DNA of 64,000 nucleotides from Diplodia intermedia (GCA_021495925.1 JAKEKT010000007.1:186001-250000), one strand, 5' to 3'; positions 21,332 to 34,069 are shown, counted from the stretch's first letter. A program made the numbers and translations. Notes: generated from the letters alone by a model not told the origin.

Positions 21332-22747
21332 ATGCGCCCCCGCCGCCGCACCTCCAACATTCGCCTCGTCCTCTACCTCCTGATTCTCGTTCTGATCGTC
21401 GGCTATCTGGTCAATCGCCAGCGGGGCGCCACCAGCAATGACGTTACCGACGACTTGACCTACGAGGAGGACCTGGGCACCTACGCCCAGACGCCCGCCA
21501 CCCGCGAGGGCGAAAAGGCTTTCGTCGTTGCCAGCCAGGAGAAGGATGACGTCGCCTGGCTGTACGACTACTTCCACGACTGGACCAAATACCGTTACGT
21601 CGTAGACAATCCCAAAGCGCAGCTGCGAGTGCCATTTAATAAGGGGAGGGAGTCGATGGTCTATCTCACGTACGTGCTGCGGACTGATTTGCCGTCGACC
21701 GCGGGGTTCTGTGAAGTCAAACGCTTGCCCTACTGACCCTCCGTTGCCTATCGCAGCTTCATCATTGACAACTACGAGAACCTGCCTGACTACACGCTCT
21801 TCCTGCACCCGACGCGATACCAATGGCACAACGATGACCCCGACTATGACGGCCTGATGGTGCTGCGCAATTTCCAGCTGCCCAACCTTGAACAAGAGGG
21901 TTACGTCAACCTGCGTTGCGCATGGCAGCTTGGCTGCCCGAACGAAATCAAGCCTTACGAGAAAGACCCACGCGAAAACCAACAACAAGGGCACGCCGGG
22001 AACTCGTACTATCACGCGTTCAAAGAGATTTTTGGCGAGGAGCGTGAGGTCCCGCACGAGGTTGGCGTCAGCTGCTGCGCCCAATTTGCTCTCACGAGGG
22101 ACAAGATTCGTGAGATCCCCAGAGAGGAATACGTGCGATTGAGAGAGTGGCTGGCGAAAACGCCTCTGCAAGACTCAATTAGCGGGCGCGTGATGGAATA
22201 CTCGTGGCATAGTAAGTCTGGCCAAGTTCTTCTTTCTCAATCACAGGCAAGAATGCCTCAATACCTGATTGCTGGCACTACTGCGCTTCCGTTGTCCCAC
22301 CACCGGGCGTTCGTGCGTTCGCGGGTACCATTCAAACGAAGCCGCCGTCGAATGCTGCTACAGCCTTGCTTGCTGGGGCGCTGGTGCATTATATTACGCA
22401 TTTCTTTGCAGTGCATCGTCCTGGGCAGCATTTTTTGGCTTCCGATTCGGGCAGCAGCTTCTAAAACCCCGCAACCGGGGCGACTTTGCAGGTAGACTGC
22501 CGTACGCAAGGTTTCACTAACACGTCCATTTGCAGTTTTGTTCGGCAAAGAGCCCATCCATTGCCCGTCCGCGCAGGATTGCTACTGCAAAGTCTTTGGG
22601 CTGTGCGATCTGACGTGCCCCGAGATCGGGATGTGCGAAGGGCGCTATATCCTCCCGCCCTTTTCGACCCTTCCAAACGGCTGGCCATCTGTTGGCTGGG
22701 ACTTAGGCCCCCGAGAAAGAATAGTGGATCCAGGTGTGCCGAGCTAA
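21332..22747 (+). CDS. DUF3431-family type II membrane protein
   Basis: Three exons: 21332-21669, 21757-22211 and 22536-22747, 334 aa in frame. An N-terminal Arg-rich stretch is followed by one membrane helix (LVLYLLILVLIVGYLV, about residues 11-26), giving a Golgi/ER-type signal anchor. The luminal part carries FIIDNYENLPDYTLFLHPTR, QWHNDDPDYDG, SCCAQFALTRDKIREIPREEY and SISGRVMEYSWH, the conserved path of DUF3431, which is thought to be glycosyltransferase-like but has no proven reaction. The last exon adds ILFGKEPIHCPSAQDCYC and further Cys residues. Intron 2 (324 nt) is long for this window but has GTAAGT and TTTGCAG ends. Confidence 0.88.
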
Positions 22748-24308
22748 ACCGATTTATACATTGGAGAACGGAGCGCAACGTACTACGAGTGTACGATCAA
22801 ACGGGTCGCATTCATCACACCCATCTTGGGGCCACGATCTCTGCAGGATGGGTCTCCTGCATGTACGCCGGCCCCTCATGTCTGCACCGAGAACGGGCAG
22901 CACGCTGCATCTGGCATCTATCTTCTCAAAGCCACGGAACCGAAGCGCTGGTTGGCCACTTGGAGGACATGCCGTCTCGGCCCACGAGGTTACCCCAGTA
23001 CTACATGTTTGTAGCAGGAAAGGAATCGATCTGTACAGCAATAAGGCCCAGATCAAGGGCAAGCGGACGGCGCATGCTCGTTGATTCTTAAGCCTCATTA
23101 TCGGGGCGTCAATGCAGCGAACCCCTCACAGCCTCGTGAACCTTGACCCACCATGGACGAATACGTGTTTCGTTGAGTACCTCTTGATTGCGCGTGACAT
23201 GAGACTCCCGCATGACGTTTCTCTTTCACTGTGACACCTCTCTGCTGTTTCAGTTGACGATCGCAGTACACGATGTACTATATCTGGTTCTCAGCTTAGT
23301 GTCCCCCAGCGCGATCGGCGTAAGCCATTGTGCGGCGTAAGCAAGAGCCGCATCGACCCAACAGGCCACGAGAGCGTTTAGCCCCACCTGAATCATGCCT
23401 GACTCTCTCACAAGAAGCCGGCAAAACAGAAAAGCAAGACGCCCAATCCTACGTAGGCTGTAGCACACGGGTGGGGGCGGCGTGAGACAAGGCTGGCAAA
23501 GTAGCCAATGAGAACATGGCGGTCCCCGCAGCAGAGCCTCACTATCCATTCCATTTTCGCCGCCACATACCATGCCTCCTCCCAGCCTGCTCTGCTCAGA
23601 GGCCATGTGGCCACCCACCCGCGATCGCTCTTCAGCCTCGACTTCCAGCCGCATCGTTTGCAAGGCAGAAGGCTGTCCGCCACGAAATGGCATTGGCGCC
23701 TCCCAACGATCATATTTGCGGGCTTTTGCCTAGGCACGCAGCCCCGCCGTAGCCTTTCGCTGCAAACGGTGCTAGTGCGGCTCTAATTATGCACGGTCTA
23801 CGCCCGGCACACCTTGCAGATGAATGCTTGACCAAGACATTACTACGTAGCTCCTGCAGCCACCCAGCCGTCTCAGTATTACAGTACCTCGTCATAACCC
23901 CTCATTATTAGGGTTAGCAAGGCTGGCGCCAGTCCGTGTAACTCAACCGGGAAGTAAGGAGGAGATCACAAAGCCTTCCCTGAATCGCCTGGTCTCGCCG
24001 CGCCGGCAGAGCCTCATTCCATTCTTAACAACGGCAGTCCTAGGCGCTTTACCCATCGCCGTCCACACAATGATTCCCGACAACGTCTTCATTTACACCA
24101 AAAACACGCGTAGGAAATCTCACTCAACTTTGTCATTCTTTTCACCACTCTTTCAGTACAGCATCGAAACGACCGAAACTATTACGGCACGCAAAGCGTA
24201 ACGTTTTCCTATTAGACTTGGGAGGTTATCTGACTTTCACGACTTTCCTACTTAAAAAGCAGTCGCCTTGCTTTGATATCTTTTTGGAGTACCTGGATCG
24301 GCAAATTC
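22748..24308. other. Intergenic region of 1.5 kb, no gene recognised
   Basis: No frame with recognisable protein. Around 23908-23917 there is a single TTAGGGTTAG stretch, too short to call telomeric. Right end is the promoter of the F-box gene. Confidence 0.5.
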
Positions 24309-26722
24309 ATGACGCTTAATCTCGATCGATTACCTTACGATGTTTTGTTCAATGTTGCAGGACGGCTTTCATACTCGGACGTTATCCATCTCACTTTAAC
24401 CTGTAGACAACTCTACCAGTTGCGATGCGAGAGTACTCTGTGTAGACGGGTCGTAGAGGTAAGCAATCCTTCGGGGGAACATCCCCCTCCCAGTACACGC
24501 GGCCCTTGCCGTCAGATCGTGCTGACTTTGATCCACAGGATCACGCGCCTTTTACTCAAGAAGCGAAGTTTGCCGCCAAACAAAAGATAACCTATCGCGA
24601 AGCCCTGGAACGAATTTATTCCCGACGCGGCTCCTATGCTACAGCCACTCCCAGCTCTGCCTGCGTCGTGGACTACGCATCCGCCATCATCTACAGGCAA
24701 AATGTACTATGCTACATGTCACATGGCATCATACGTGTTCGCTCGGTCTTCGACACGTCCGAGGATTTTAAGGTAGATACGGCACCGATGGTCAAGTGGC
24801 TGTCGACGAATCATTTCGGGGCGACGGACATCGAGCCAGAGGTCAGCTTGTTGCACTACAGCGACTGGGTGGTGTCGCTACATCTCGATTACAGCGAAAC
24901 GGAGCCATGCGCGGACTGGCGCGAAGACGCACACTGGCTGATCTACGTCGAGTTGCGCAAATTCGACCCCATGACCGGCGCTGGTGTGAACCTCCTCAGG
25001 CCTCCGGAGGGAGCCAGCAAGCTCTTCGTTCGAAACACGGCCAATTACTTGCTCTACGGCACTCACACCGGGCTGGGCACTCACGGACATCACGAGTGGA
25101 AGATACACAGCCTGTCGCTGTCCGACAACGCTCCACTGCCGCCCAACATTCCCGCACTCCAACTGGATGAACTCGTTGGCTCAGACCTCGGATCTACTGT
25201 CGCCTTTGAGATCCATGACGACCACTTTTACGCCGTGTCCAACCAGACATCATTCGTCGTGGAGGAAGTGGATTGGACGTCCTTCTACCACTGCATTAGA
25301 TTTCCCTTGCATCGACCGGTGAAGGAGGAGGTACAGGTGAACACGAGGGTCTATCGCAGGCAGCACGCCGAGGGCCCAATTAACGACTCCTGGACGGACT
25401 TGGGCTTGCAGGTCGACGAGAAGACGAACAAGCTGCAGATCGTCGAAGCGCGCCGCGAATGGCGCAACGGGGGAAGCAAGCAAGAACGCACGTTCTACAC
25501 TCGCGAAGTTACATTCCCCCCCAGACGTCCAGCTCGAAGGCAACGGACCGGTGAGCAAGGGGCGGCGATGGTGGCGAACGGAGGCGACGACGGCATGCTG
25601 CAGTCAGCTTCACCGACTCCTTCAGCTCTGCCGTCGGGCTTGCCCGACGCCACCAACACCGGCGTCGACGCGGAGCAGGAAGCGGACGAGAATGTCGCGT
25701 CGGCCTCTGTGCAGGCGGCACCGCTGCTGCCCGCAGACGACCTCCTCGTGCAGACGCTTGGTTCGGGAAACAACCCGCACTGGGCTCCTTCCGAGGAGCG
25801 CCTGCCCCGCGCCTACCATCCGGAGCGCAAGCACGACGAGCAGCAGCTCGTCGGCGGGCTCCCCCCCTCGCGGGCCTTCATCCTCGCCCGCACCAAGCAC
25901 CGCGCCTACAACCTCTCCTGCTCCGCCTTCCTCGACCTCGTCGAGGACGACAAGTGCTGTCCGACGGCCGCCGCCGTCGGCGACCCGCCCTGCCTCCGCC
26001 TGCGCATCGGCGCGCGCAAAAGACAGCCTTTCCTGCCGCTCGAAGCCTGCGCTGGGATCGCCGACGAGGGCAAAGGCAAGGCCAGAGCGGCGGCGGGTGT
26101 GAACGTGAGCACACAGCTTCCTCCGTACGAGGACCGCTTCCTCTACCCTCCGGTCAGGCTGTGGCCGCCGCCGGGCGAGCCCAGCGGCAACGGCAACGGC
26201 GACGGCGACGGCGACGGCGCCAGGAAGTACAACTGCGCGAGGAAGCTGCACGACATCCTCAACGCGCCGCTGACGCCTCCCCAACCCACGCTTGTCTCGC
26301 CGACGTCGAAGTCGACGACGCTGTCTCTTGGTGCCAGCACATATACGCCTCCGCCGCCGGCGACGGAGATTGTGGCCGCGGCGGACGAGAGGAGTGTCGT
26401 TTTCCTGAGAAGACCCAAGTATGGCAGCAGCGAGCGCAGCGGACCGATCGTGCTGGTAAGCTTTGATCGCGGGATCGAGGCGCAGGAGCTTGCGTATGAT
26501 GTCGGCGTGAAGGCGGTGGACGAGGAGACGATGGTGGCGGCGACGAGGAAAGATAGCGGGATCTCGATGGGAGACGCGTGTGAGTTTCTGGCCGATGCTC
26601 CTTCGATGGAGTCGATTGTGGGAGGGAAGGGGAGTGGGAATCAAATGTTGTGGAAGAGGGATGAGTGCTGGGACAAGGACTGCGCGTGTGTGGGAAACAT
26701 GGTGGGCGGAGCTGCTTGCTGA
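24309..26722 (+). CDS. Large F-box protein
   Basis: Likely SCF ubiquitin-ligase receptor of 777 aa. Exon 1 (24309-24458) encodes the F-box LDRLPYDVLFNVAGRLSYSD...HLTLTCRQLYQL; an 80-nt intron follows; exon 2 (24539-26722) continues VVE-DHAPFTQEAKFAAKQK in frame. The middle (about residues 60-310) looks folded and ends in RREWRNGGSKQERTFYTR. The rest is mostly low complexity, with a Gly-Asn/Gly-Asp run from a GGCAAC/GGCGAC microsatellite near 26188-26217. An upstream in-frame ATG at 24273 would add 12 residues. No WD40, Kelch or LRR units are obvious, so the substrate is unknown. Confidence 0.82.
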
Positions 26723-28203
26723 CAGTGTGAGGATGGATAAGACTGTCAGAACGGGGAAACAAGGAATATGTTATCGTCTTCTTGGCCTTGCACAGCGGCG
26801 CGTTGAAACAGAATGGCTTATTATGCGTTGATAGTTAGTTAGGATGGCAGCATCCTGCTTGTAGCCGGGATAAAAACGGGCCCTTTTGGTTTAGTCGACG
26901 AGCGTTACTCGCCATCTCCACGTTGCGGACCTCGTCCCCAATGATGTCCTTCCCGCTGGTTGTTGCCTCGGCGTAGTATGTCTGCCATAAGCAGAAGCAA
27001 GCGCTGTCACGTGAACGCAGCCAGCTGGGACCGATATGCAGTGGCCAGAATGGCAAACTTGCTTGGGCGAACAAACGGGCCGGAGCGGCGCGCCGCGTTT
27101 CGAACGGCCTGGGTGTTTCATCAGTTCGATGCGTTCCTGGTACCTTTTGATCCGCGGAAGGTTTTTTCGATGCGGGGAAACGACAATTTCGATAAAGTGG
27201 CTCGTCACCAATGGGGAGGCTTGAGGGCGCAAGACATGTCACATAATGTTTTTGAGACCTCCGGTGTATCATTGGGCTGGGTGCTGGGCTGCCCCTCCAC
27301 ACCGTTCATCCTTCACGGCGTGATTCTGAGAGCGGTCAGGACAGATCCGCCGTGGCCTTCACCGACCATTTGGCCCTTCGCGACTAACGAAGCGTTGCCT
27401 GGTAACCGCGCGGGTAGGGCAGCGAGCTAGCCGTGAAACGCCGTTGCACCATGTTTTGAGAAAAGTTGGTTTGCTGCAAATCTCGTTGAGCCAGACCCTG
27501 GCAGTGGGCAACTGATCAAATTAAGCTTAAGGCGGCCCACCGGTGCCTGGCGGTGACTTCATGGCCTCGCTTCAGCCAGCTCGCAAATTACCCGTGCGCA
27601 AAAGATCGATAGTTGCGGTGCTGCGCCGGCTTCCGCGTGGCACCGTCTGCTGAGAATGCTGCTGATGATGCAAGTGAGGAGGCGGCGATTGCGGCAGTGA
27701 GCGGGTAGCAGCAACTCTCCGAGTGGCTGTGGTGGGGTGGGACGGGCGACCGCGACTGCGTGACCGCGGATCAGCCCAGCACCCGCCTGTTTGGGAATGC
27801 CTTGATGCCTGGCCCAGTTGCCCTTAGTCGCTGACTGGCCAACAAGTCGCCAAAGCGCTCCGCCGCTGCGCCTCGGGGCTTGAGAAATTAACCTCTCCAC
27901 TCCCGCCCGGCTGTCAGCTCTCTGTTCCTTCTCCATTTCCTCAACTCTTCCATCGCATCCGTCCCGCCGCGAGCATTCTCCGCCCGCCCAACGCTCCCCG
28001 ACACCCGAGACGCACCGTAGCGCTTTATTTTTGCTTGCCCGCAATTGACGGACCGACCGCCGCCAGCCGCGCCAGCGCCCCCTTACTCCGCTCCGTTGAA
28101 GCCTAGGCTCCGTCAGCGCTGTGCATAACGTCATCCGCACCCATCCGAGAGCTCGAGCTGCCCGCATCTCCGGCCAAGCCCTTCTCCCCGCAACACCACC
28201 ATC
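26723..28203. other. Intergenic region of 1.5 kb, no gene recognised
   Basis: Contains the promoter and probable 5' leader of the syntaxin gene on its right. Open frames on both strands at 26835-27430 lack recognisable sequence. Confidence 0.5.
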
Positions 28204-29431
28204 ATGTCGTACCAGCAATATAGCGGCAATCCCTACGGCAATGACGGGTACGGCGACTCGAACCCGTACGGCGGCCAGTCCACCACCGGCGCCGGATATG
28301 GCGCCTCCAATCCCTATGGCGGCCAGGTTCGTATACCGCAGCCCACCAGGCCTCAAGAGTCGCGCTGTTGAGTGATACAACGGCTTGTCGACACGCAGAC
28401 GGTTAATAGATCTGTCTAACTTCGCGCTTGCAACATGCACAGGCCCCACCGCCGCTGAGCCACGAATCGTCCAACTACTCGCAAGATCCCAATTACACGG
28501 AGATGGGCAACCTGAACGCCCCGCCCCAAGCTCCTTCGCGCGTCTTGGGCAATGACGAGTTCCTGACCCGCGTCGATGGCTGCAAGAAGCGCATTCGCCA
28601 GCTCACCGCCCAGATTGGCGAGATCACGACCGTCCACCAGCGCCTCCTCTCCGATACTGCCGAAACGAGTTCGCACTCCCAGCTTGAGCACTTGGCTACT
28701 CAAACCTCGCTCCTGAACTCTCAGATCAAAGACGAGATCAAGTTCCTCGAGACCGATGCTGCCCGCAGCGGCGGTAATGTCACCAAGGACAGCCAGGTCC
28801 GGAACCTCAAGAACAGCTTCAAGAGCGAGCTTCAGAGCTACCAGGAGATTGAGCAAAAGTACCGTGTCCGCTACAACGAACAGATCAGTCGCCAGATCAA
28901 AATCGTCAACCCCGAGGCTACCGATGCGGAAATTGAGCAAGCTCTGAGTGATGCGGATGGCCCCCAGCAAATTTTCGCAAGTGCTGTAAGTGCCTTTTTT
29001 GGTTGAAGCGATGCAAAGCCTGCAGCGACTAATTACTGTCACCTCAACAGCTTCAGACCAACCGCTCTGCACATGCCAACAGTGTCCTCGGCTCCGTTCG
29101 CGCCCGTCACAACGATCTCCAGCGCATCGAGAAGACGATGGTTGAACTTGCCGAGCTGTTCAACCAATTGAACGAGCAAGTCATCCTCCAGGAACCCCAA
29201 GTAGAACGGACCGAGCAGCAGACGGAGAACGTCCTCGAGCAGGGCAAGCAGGCGCATATCGAGCTTGACAAGGGCATCGAACATATCAAGCGCCGCAACC
29301 GCCTGCGCCGCTGGACCCTGTTCGTTTTCATCCTGATCATTTGCATCATCGCACTCGTGCTCGGCTTGTACTTCGGTCTCAAGTCGAAAAACGACAACAA
29401 CAACAACAGCAACAACAACAACAACGCATAA
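28204..29431 (+). CDS. SSO1: Plasma-membrane syntaxin (SSO-type t-SNARE)
   Basis: Qa-SNARE for fusion of secretory vesicles with the plasma membrane. Three exons: 28204-28326, 28443-28985 and 29051-29431, 348 aa in frame. Order: Gly/Tyr/Asn-rich N-terminal tail, Habc three-helix region at about residues 65-215 (starting VLGNDEFLTRVDGCKKRI), SNARE helix at about 230-300 (RHNDLQRIEKTMVELAEL and following, with Gln at the central layer), then a basic RRNRLRRW and one C-terminal membrane helix FVFILIICIIALVLGLYFGL. The tail ends with an unusual Asn-rich run after the membrane helix, encoded by an AAC repeat. Which of SSO1/SSO2 applies has no meaning in filamentous fungi. Confidence 0.93.
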
Positions 29432-30180
29432 AGGAATGAATCGCGTACGCTTATACTAGACACTGCCCTTTGAAGGGCTGTACCTCCAAGGGCAGTCGAT
29501 GGTTGCACCAATATAAAAGTAGGATTTGGATCAGGATTCAATCACTGCAGCAGAGGCAATTGTTCAAAAGCCTGCACAGTTCAACAATACGACGAGACGT
29601 TTTTTTGGAGGTAAAGGGGACAGATAATGGCCCAATAGGACGGGCCAGGGTACGTGGGGTGTAATTATTATTCCTTCCCTCTTTTAACGAACCGACGAAA
29701 AACCACCGCGACATGAGGAGGAACTTGGATCGACCGGAAGATGGCTAAGGGTACGGGATGGTTTTTGCGTGCTTGTGCATGAGACGGTGGATTGGAAGGC
29801 TGGTGTTGGATGTTTCTCGTTTTTTGGCCGTCTGGTCGTGCTTCCACGCATCCACAGTTGTAAAGTGGCCCTGGAGAAGCACTGTGTTGGTGCATCGTTG
29901 GTTCATATCCTTCTGCTTATTGACGAATTCTCTATTAGTACATACTACTAATAATGCACGCTTCGCTATACATAATTGAGTTTGGTTTTCAAAGTTGCTG
30001 GAGCTCTTGTGTCGTCGGGGAATCTGTGAAGTTTTGTTTAACGTCTCATTTCCTACTCTGCTTGCACGACGATGTCCCGACTCCTTTTACTTCTATCGAT
30101 TCGCCAACGATGCACCCATGTCGCTTCAGCAACACCAATCATCCCTCCGAAGGAAATCATCTCGTCACCTTTCCCCACCC
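29432..30180. other. Intergenic region between convergent syntaxin and ELP2 genes
   Basis: Holds both 3' flanks. AT-richer than its surroundings; no gene recognised. Confidence 0.5.
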
Positions 30181-33100
30181 TCAGATCCTCACCCCATAAA
30201 CCCTCACACTCCCATCATCACTCCCCACCGCCAACTCCAACTCCTTTTCCTCCTTTCCCTCTTCCCCACCACCACCACCACCACCAACCGGCCTCCACGC
30301 CACCGCATTCACAACATCACTCGGCGCCACCGCCCTCTCCACCGGCCACATCCTGTCCCCATCCTCTCCACCCACAACGTCGCCGAAATCCGCCGCGAAC
30401 CGCCCGACCAGCACCTCGCCCTTCTCCGTCCCGAAAGCCAGCAGCACGGCGCGAGAGTCGTCGACGGCGACGACGTCCGGGTGGAAGGCCACGGCCGTGA
30501 CGGGGCCCGGCGAGGGGAGGGTGGTGAGGTGGGTTATGTCGATTGTTGTTGCGGGGGGGTTTTTCTTCTCGTCGTCTTCGTCGTCGTTGTCGTCGTCGTC
30601 GTTGTCGTTTGTGGTGGTGGTTGTCGTCGTTGTGGTCAGGCGCCAGAGCTTGACTTTGGAGTCGCGGCCCGCGGTGGCGAAGACGCGGGATGATGATGGG
30701 GATGATGATGATGGGGATGACGGGGATGGGGGCGCCCAGGAGCCGCCGAGGAGCATGCGGGAGTGGGCTTTTTCTTGGGCGTGGAGGAGGGTGTAGCGCG
30801 GCTGTTGCTGCGGTTGCTGGCGGCCTTGTTCCCCTCCTGATGCTGGTGCTGCCGTCTCTTCGCGACCCCAGATGCCGAAGACGCGGTCGCGGCCGACGCT
30901 GAGGAGGTACTCGTCTCCGCCGCCGCCGGCGGACGAGGGGGAAGAAGAAGGCCCGCTGAACGCCAGCCCCGTCACCGTCAGGCTGTGCAGCCGCATGCTC
31001 GGCACGCGCTCTCCGCCGGTGGCGTCGTTCTCGAACGACACCTGCCTCCAGTCGCGCGTCTCGTACAGCCGGATCGCCGCGTGCTCGACCGACGTCGCGC
31101 GGCACGCCGTGGCGACGACGTTGCCGCCGCCCGCGCTGGTCGCCGCCGCCGCGGCGCTGATCTCGTAGCCGTGCCCGTACAGCTTCTCGGCCTCGGGCCA
31201 GAGCAGGTGGCGCGAGAGGTGGTCTTCGGTCGGCGGGTGGGCGAGCGTCACGGCCTTGCGGGCTTCGGTCTCGCCGGCCGTGACGTCGTTGGCGGGGGCG
31301 GTTGTCCCGTCGGCGGCGGCGTCGTCGGTGGTGGCGGTTTCGATGGCTTTGTTGGAGAGGCCGAGGACGGGGATGTTGGCGGCGTCGGGGAGCTTGACGA
31401 CGCCGCTGCCCGCCGCGACTCCGCCCGCGGCGTCGATGGCGCAGTGCTGCGAGAGGAGCGAGGCGACGGCGGCGGGCTGGTCGAAGACGCGGAGCAGCTT
31501 CTCGTCGGCGCCCGAGACGAAGCGGAGCGGGGTGGACAGCGGGGCGAGGCAGTTGAGGTCGTAGCCGTGGATCTGCGGGCGCGAGAACTCGTGCCAGGAG
31601 GTGGTGGTGGTGGTTTGGCCATCGTCGCGCTTCCACTGCGCGAACTGGCGCGTGGTCTGGTCGGCGCTCGTCGTCAGGAGGTAGGAGCCGTCGCGCGCCC
31701 ACTTGACGTCGCGGACCGCGCGGACGTGGCCCGTCACGGCGACGCGCTGGGTCCAGCGGTCGTCATCTCCGGCATCCGCTCCCTCGACATCGTGGGAGGC
31801 GGCGGCAGACGACGGGTCGTGACGATAGCCTCGCGTCCACAACCGCCATCCTCCCGTCCGCCCGAGCGAGACGACGGACCGCCCGTCCGGCGCCCACAGC
31901 CCGATCCAGAAGCCGCCGACGCTGCCCGTCGCCGTCGTCGCGCCCTTTTGCGCGCTGATCTCGCCCAGCCGCGTCACGCTGATCCAGACGCCCGACGTCG
32001 GGTCTGCCTCCCACACGGCGATGGAGTTGTCGGCGGACGTAGTGAGGAGCTGGAGCTTGCCATTTTCTTCCTCCCCTTCTGCTTTCTGAGTCCTCCATTG
32101 CGCCGAGTAGATCCAGTCTTCGTGCCCGACGAGCAGTGCTTCGAACGTGATCGAATACGGCAACCCGTCAGCGTCGGCGATGCGGTGCGCCTTGTTGTGC
32201 AGGCTGCGGCCGAGCACGCTGCCGGCGAGCGCCGGGTCCACTTCTGCTTCTACGGCCGCCGTCGCGGCGGGTAGCTCCTCGCCGGCATGGATGCGCCAGA
32301 GACGCGTGTACTTGTCCTGGCTGGCCGAGGCGAGGAGCAGGTCGGATGAGGACGGCTCGAGTGCGAAGCTTAGCGAGCGGATCCAGTCTTCATGGCCTTT
32401 TAGGGTGGCGGCGAGGGCGAAGGTGGAAGAGGAGGCCTGTTGGACGTAGACTTGGATATTGTTCTTTGTGCCCGCGGCGGCGATGATTAGTGTGGAGGGG
32501 GATAGGCGGGAGAGGGCGACGGAGAGGGGGAAGTAGGCGGTTTTGGGGTCCTGCTTGAGGTCGACGGTTTGGAGCAGCTCGGCGCTTGTGGAGCCGTCAT
32601 CCTTGTGCTCGAGCTTCCAGGTTCGGATGGTGGCGTCGGCGGCGCCGGAGACGAAGATGTCCGAATCTGGGAGCACGGCGATGGTGTTGATTGATGCGGT
32701 GTGGGCTGTCAGCACCGCTTTCTCGTAGAAGCCCGTCGGGGAGGAAGCGTCGCTAGTCCATATCCTGATGGTGTTGTCGGCAGCTCCGCTCAAGATTATG
32801 GTCTCTCTGGAAGTGGAAGAATGGAAGAATTTAACGACGTTGACGTTCTTGGTGTGGCCCGAAAGTGCGGCGTAGCTTCCGCGATATGTAGGGTCCTTTT
32901 CTGCATGTCAGAGGGAGATAAGACGGGCAAGAGAAAGACGAAGGAAACGCAAGAGAAAAAAGGGTGGATCTGCTTGCGAAAGGCAGCATAGCTTCACTAT
33001 ATGTGAAAGAACGGCAAACAGCACAGAATATGAAAGGCGATGACTGATGTAAGCAATGCGGCCACCACATGAAGGAACGACAGAGTACAGCCATCAAAGA

Positions 33101-33283
33101 AATACGACAACGCAAAGGGACATGGGAGAGTGACGGAAGACTGAAACATACCAAGGGATTCCACAGAGCGATATTGTTTCCCGCGCCGTAAGCCAGCAAG
33201 CCGGAGCGGTGCTGGTCCCAGTCGGCAGCATTGGGCTGTCTGTTGCCGCCCGCAGCAATGAAGTTTGTCGCCACCTGCACCAT
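30181..33283 (-). CDS. ELP2: Elongator complex subunit 2, WD40 protein
   Basis: Scaffold subunit of Elongator, which modifies wobble uridine-34 of tRNA. Two exons: 33152-33283 and 30181-32895, 948 aa in frame. It starts MVQVATNFIAAGGNRQPNAADW with AYGAGNNIALWNP, the usual ELP2 start. Many WD-like repeats follow: GHTKNVNVV...ADNTIRIW, AHTASINTI...ADATIRTWKL, GHEDWIRSL...DKYTRLWRI, GHEDWIYSA...ADNSIAVWEA, DVKWARDGSYLLTTSADQTT and C-terminal GRDSKVKLWRL. Low-complexity Ser/Pro and Asp/Asn/Thr runs lie in the C-terminal third. The single intron (256 nt) is longer than usual, so a further small exon is possible. Head to head with URM1. Confidence 0.93.
30573..30632. repeat. Trinucleotide (GTC/GTT) microsatellite inside ELP2
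   Basis: Plus-strand runs of GTCGTC/GTCGTT encode the Asp/Asn and Thr runs of ELP2 on the minus strand; prone to length variation. Confidence 0.7.
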
Positions 33284-33641
33284 CTCGCCAACCGCGCCAG
33301 TCAATACCGATGTGGATGTTGGCAGCTGTCTTCCTGGTCCGGGCTCTAGTGGACTCGAGGAGTGATCATGTGAGCGAGCGGGTTGCTTGGGCTGAGATGA
33401 AGGGAGGTCAACACCACAGAATTCTTTGCGCAGCGTCGTCGCGCTAGCCGCTCGCGTAAATTTTCCCCGCGAGCGACGCTGCCTGATCCGCCACGACATC
33501 ATCGCAACCATCGCCGAACAACAATCAGCGGCCTCCATTCGCCAAAACCAACGCCTTTGCACTCTTGCCTACCGCGCAGTCCCACGAGAGGAGGCCAGAA
33601 ATTTGTTGCCGCTGCCGCACCGCCGGCCATCACCCCGCACC
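33284..33641. promoter_or_regulatory. Shared divergent promoter region of ELP2 and URM1
   Basis: 358 bp separate the two start codons, so both promoters and 5' leaders must lie here. No specific factor site is claimed. Confidence 0.6.
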
Positions 33642-34069
33642 ATGGCGACGAGCAATGACGGCGTCATCCCCATCACGGTTGAATTCACGTATGTACTGGC
33701 CCATTCAGGCATCTGCAGTCGCTGACAAAGACTTAGCGGTGGCTTGGAGATGCTCTTCTCAAACCAGCGCAAGCACGACATCGCCTTGCCCGCCAAGGAC
33801 GAAAATGGCGAACCTGCAAATGTAGCGTTCCTTGTCCAGTACCTCTGCAAGAACATCATGAGAGATCCCAGGAAGGACCTGTTTGTGCTTGATGACACTG
33901 TGTAAGTGGTAGCCATTTCTCTACAATCACCACGTATCTAATCAGCCAAAGACGACCTGGTATCCTGGTTCTCATCAACGAGGCAGACTGGGAGCTCGAA
34001 GGTGAAGACAGGTACGAAGTGCAGAAGGGAGATAACATCCTGTTCGTATCCACACTGCATGGTGGATGA
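33642..34069 (+). CDS. URM1: Ubiquitin-related modifier 1
   Basis: Sulfur carrier for 2-thiolation of wobble uridine-34 in tRNA, and a protein modifier. Three exons: 33642-33688, 33737-33901 and 33952-34069, 109 aa in frame. The spliced protein reads VEFTGGLEMLFSNQRKHDI, then NVAFLVQYLCKNIM, DDTVRPGILVLINEADWELE, and ends ILFVSTLHGG. The terminal Gly-Gly, where the thiocarboxylate forms, is intact and is followed directly by the stop. For intron 2 the acceptor AAAG at 33951 is preferred over CAG at 33945 because it gives DDTVRPGIL, as in other URM1 proteins. Head to head with ELP2, another U34-modification gene. Confidence 0.95.

Noticed and set aside
23908..23917. Interstitial telomere repeat TTAGGGTTAG
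   Set aside because: Less than two units; expected by chance in 64 kb.
26835..27430. Opposing 155- and 156-codon open frames
   Set aside because: Neither shows recognisable protein, a good start context or splice partners.
27559..28449. 296-codon minus-strand open frame over the syntaxin 5' region
   Set aside because: It is antisense to the syntaxin leader and first exon, lacks recognisable sequence and is explained by high GC.
30985..32274. 429-codon plus-strand open frame
   Set aside because: Antisense shadow of the ELP2 WD40 exon, caused by GC-rich codon use.
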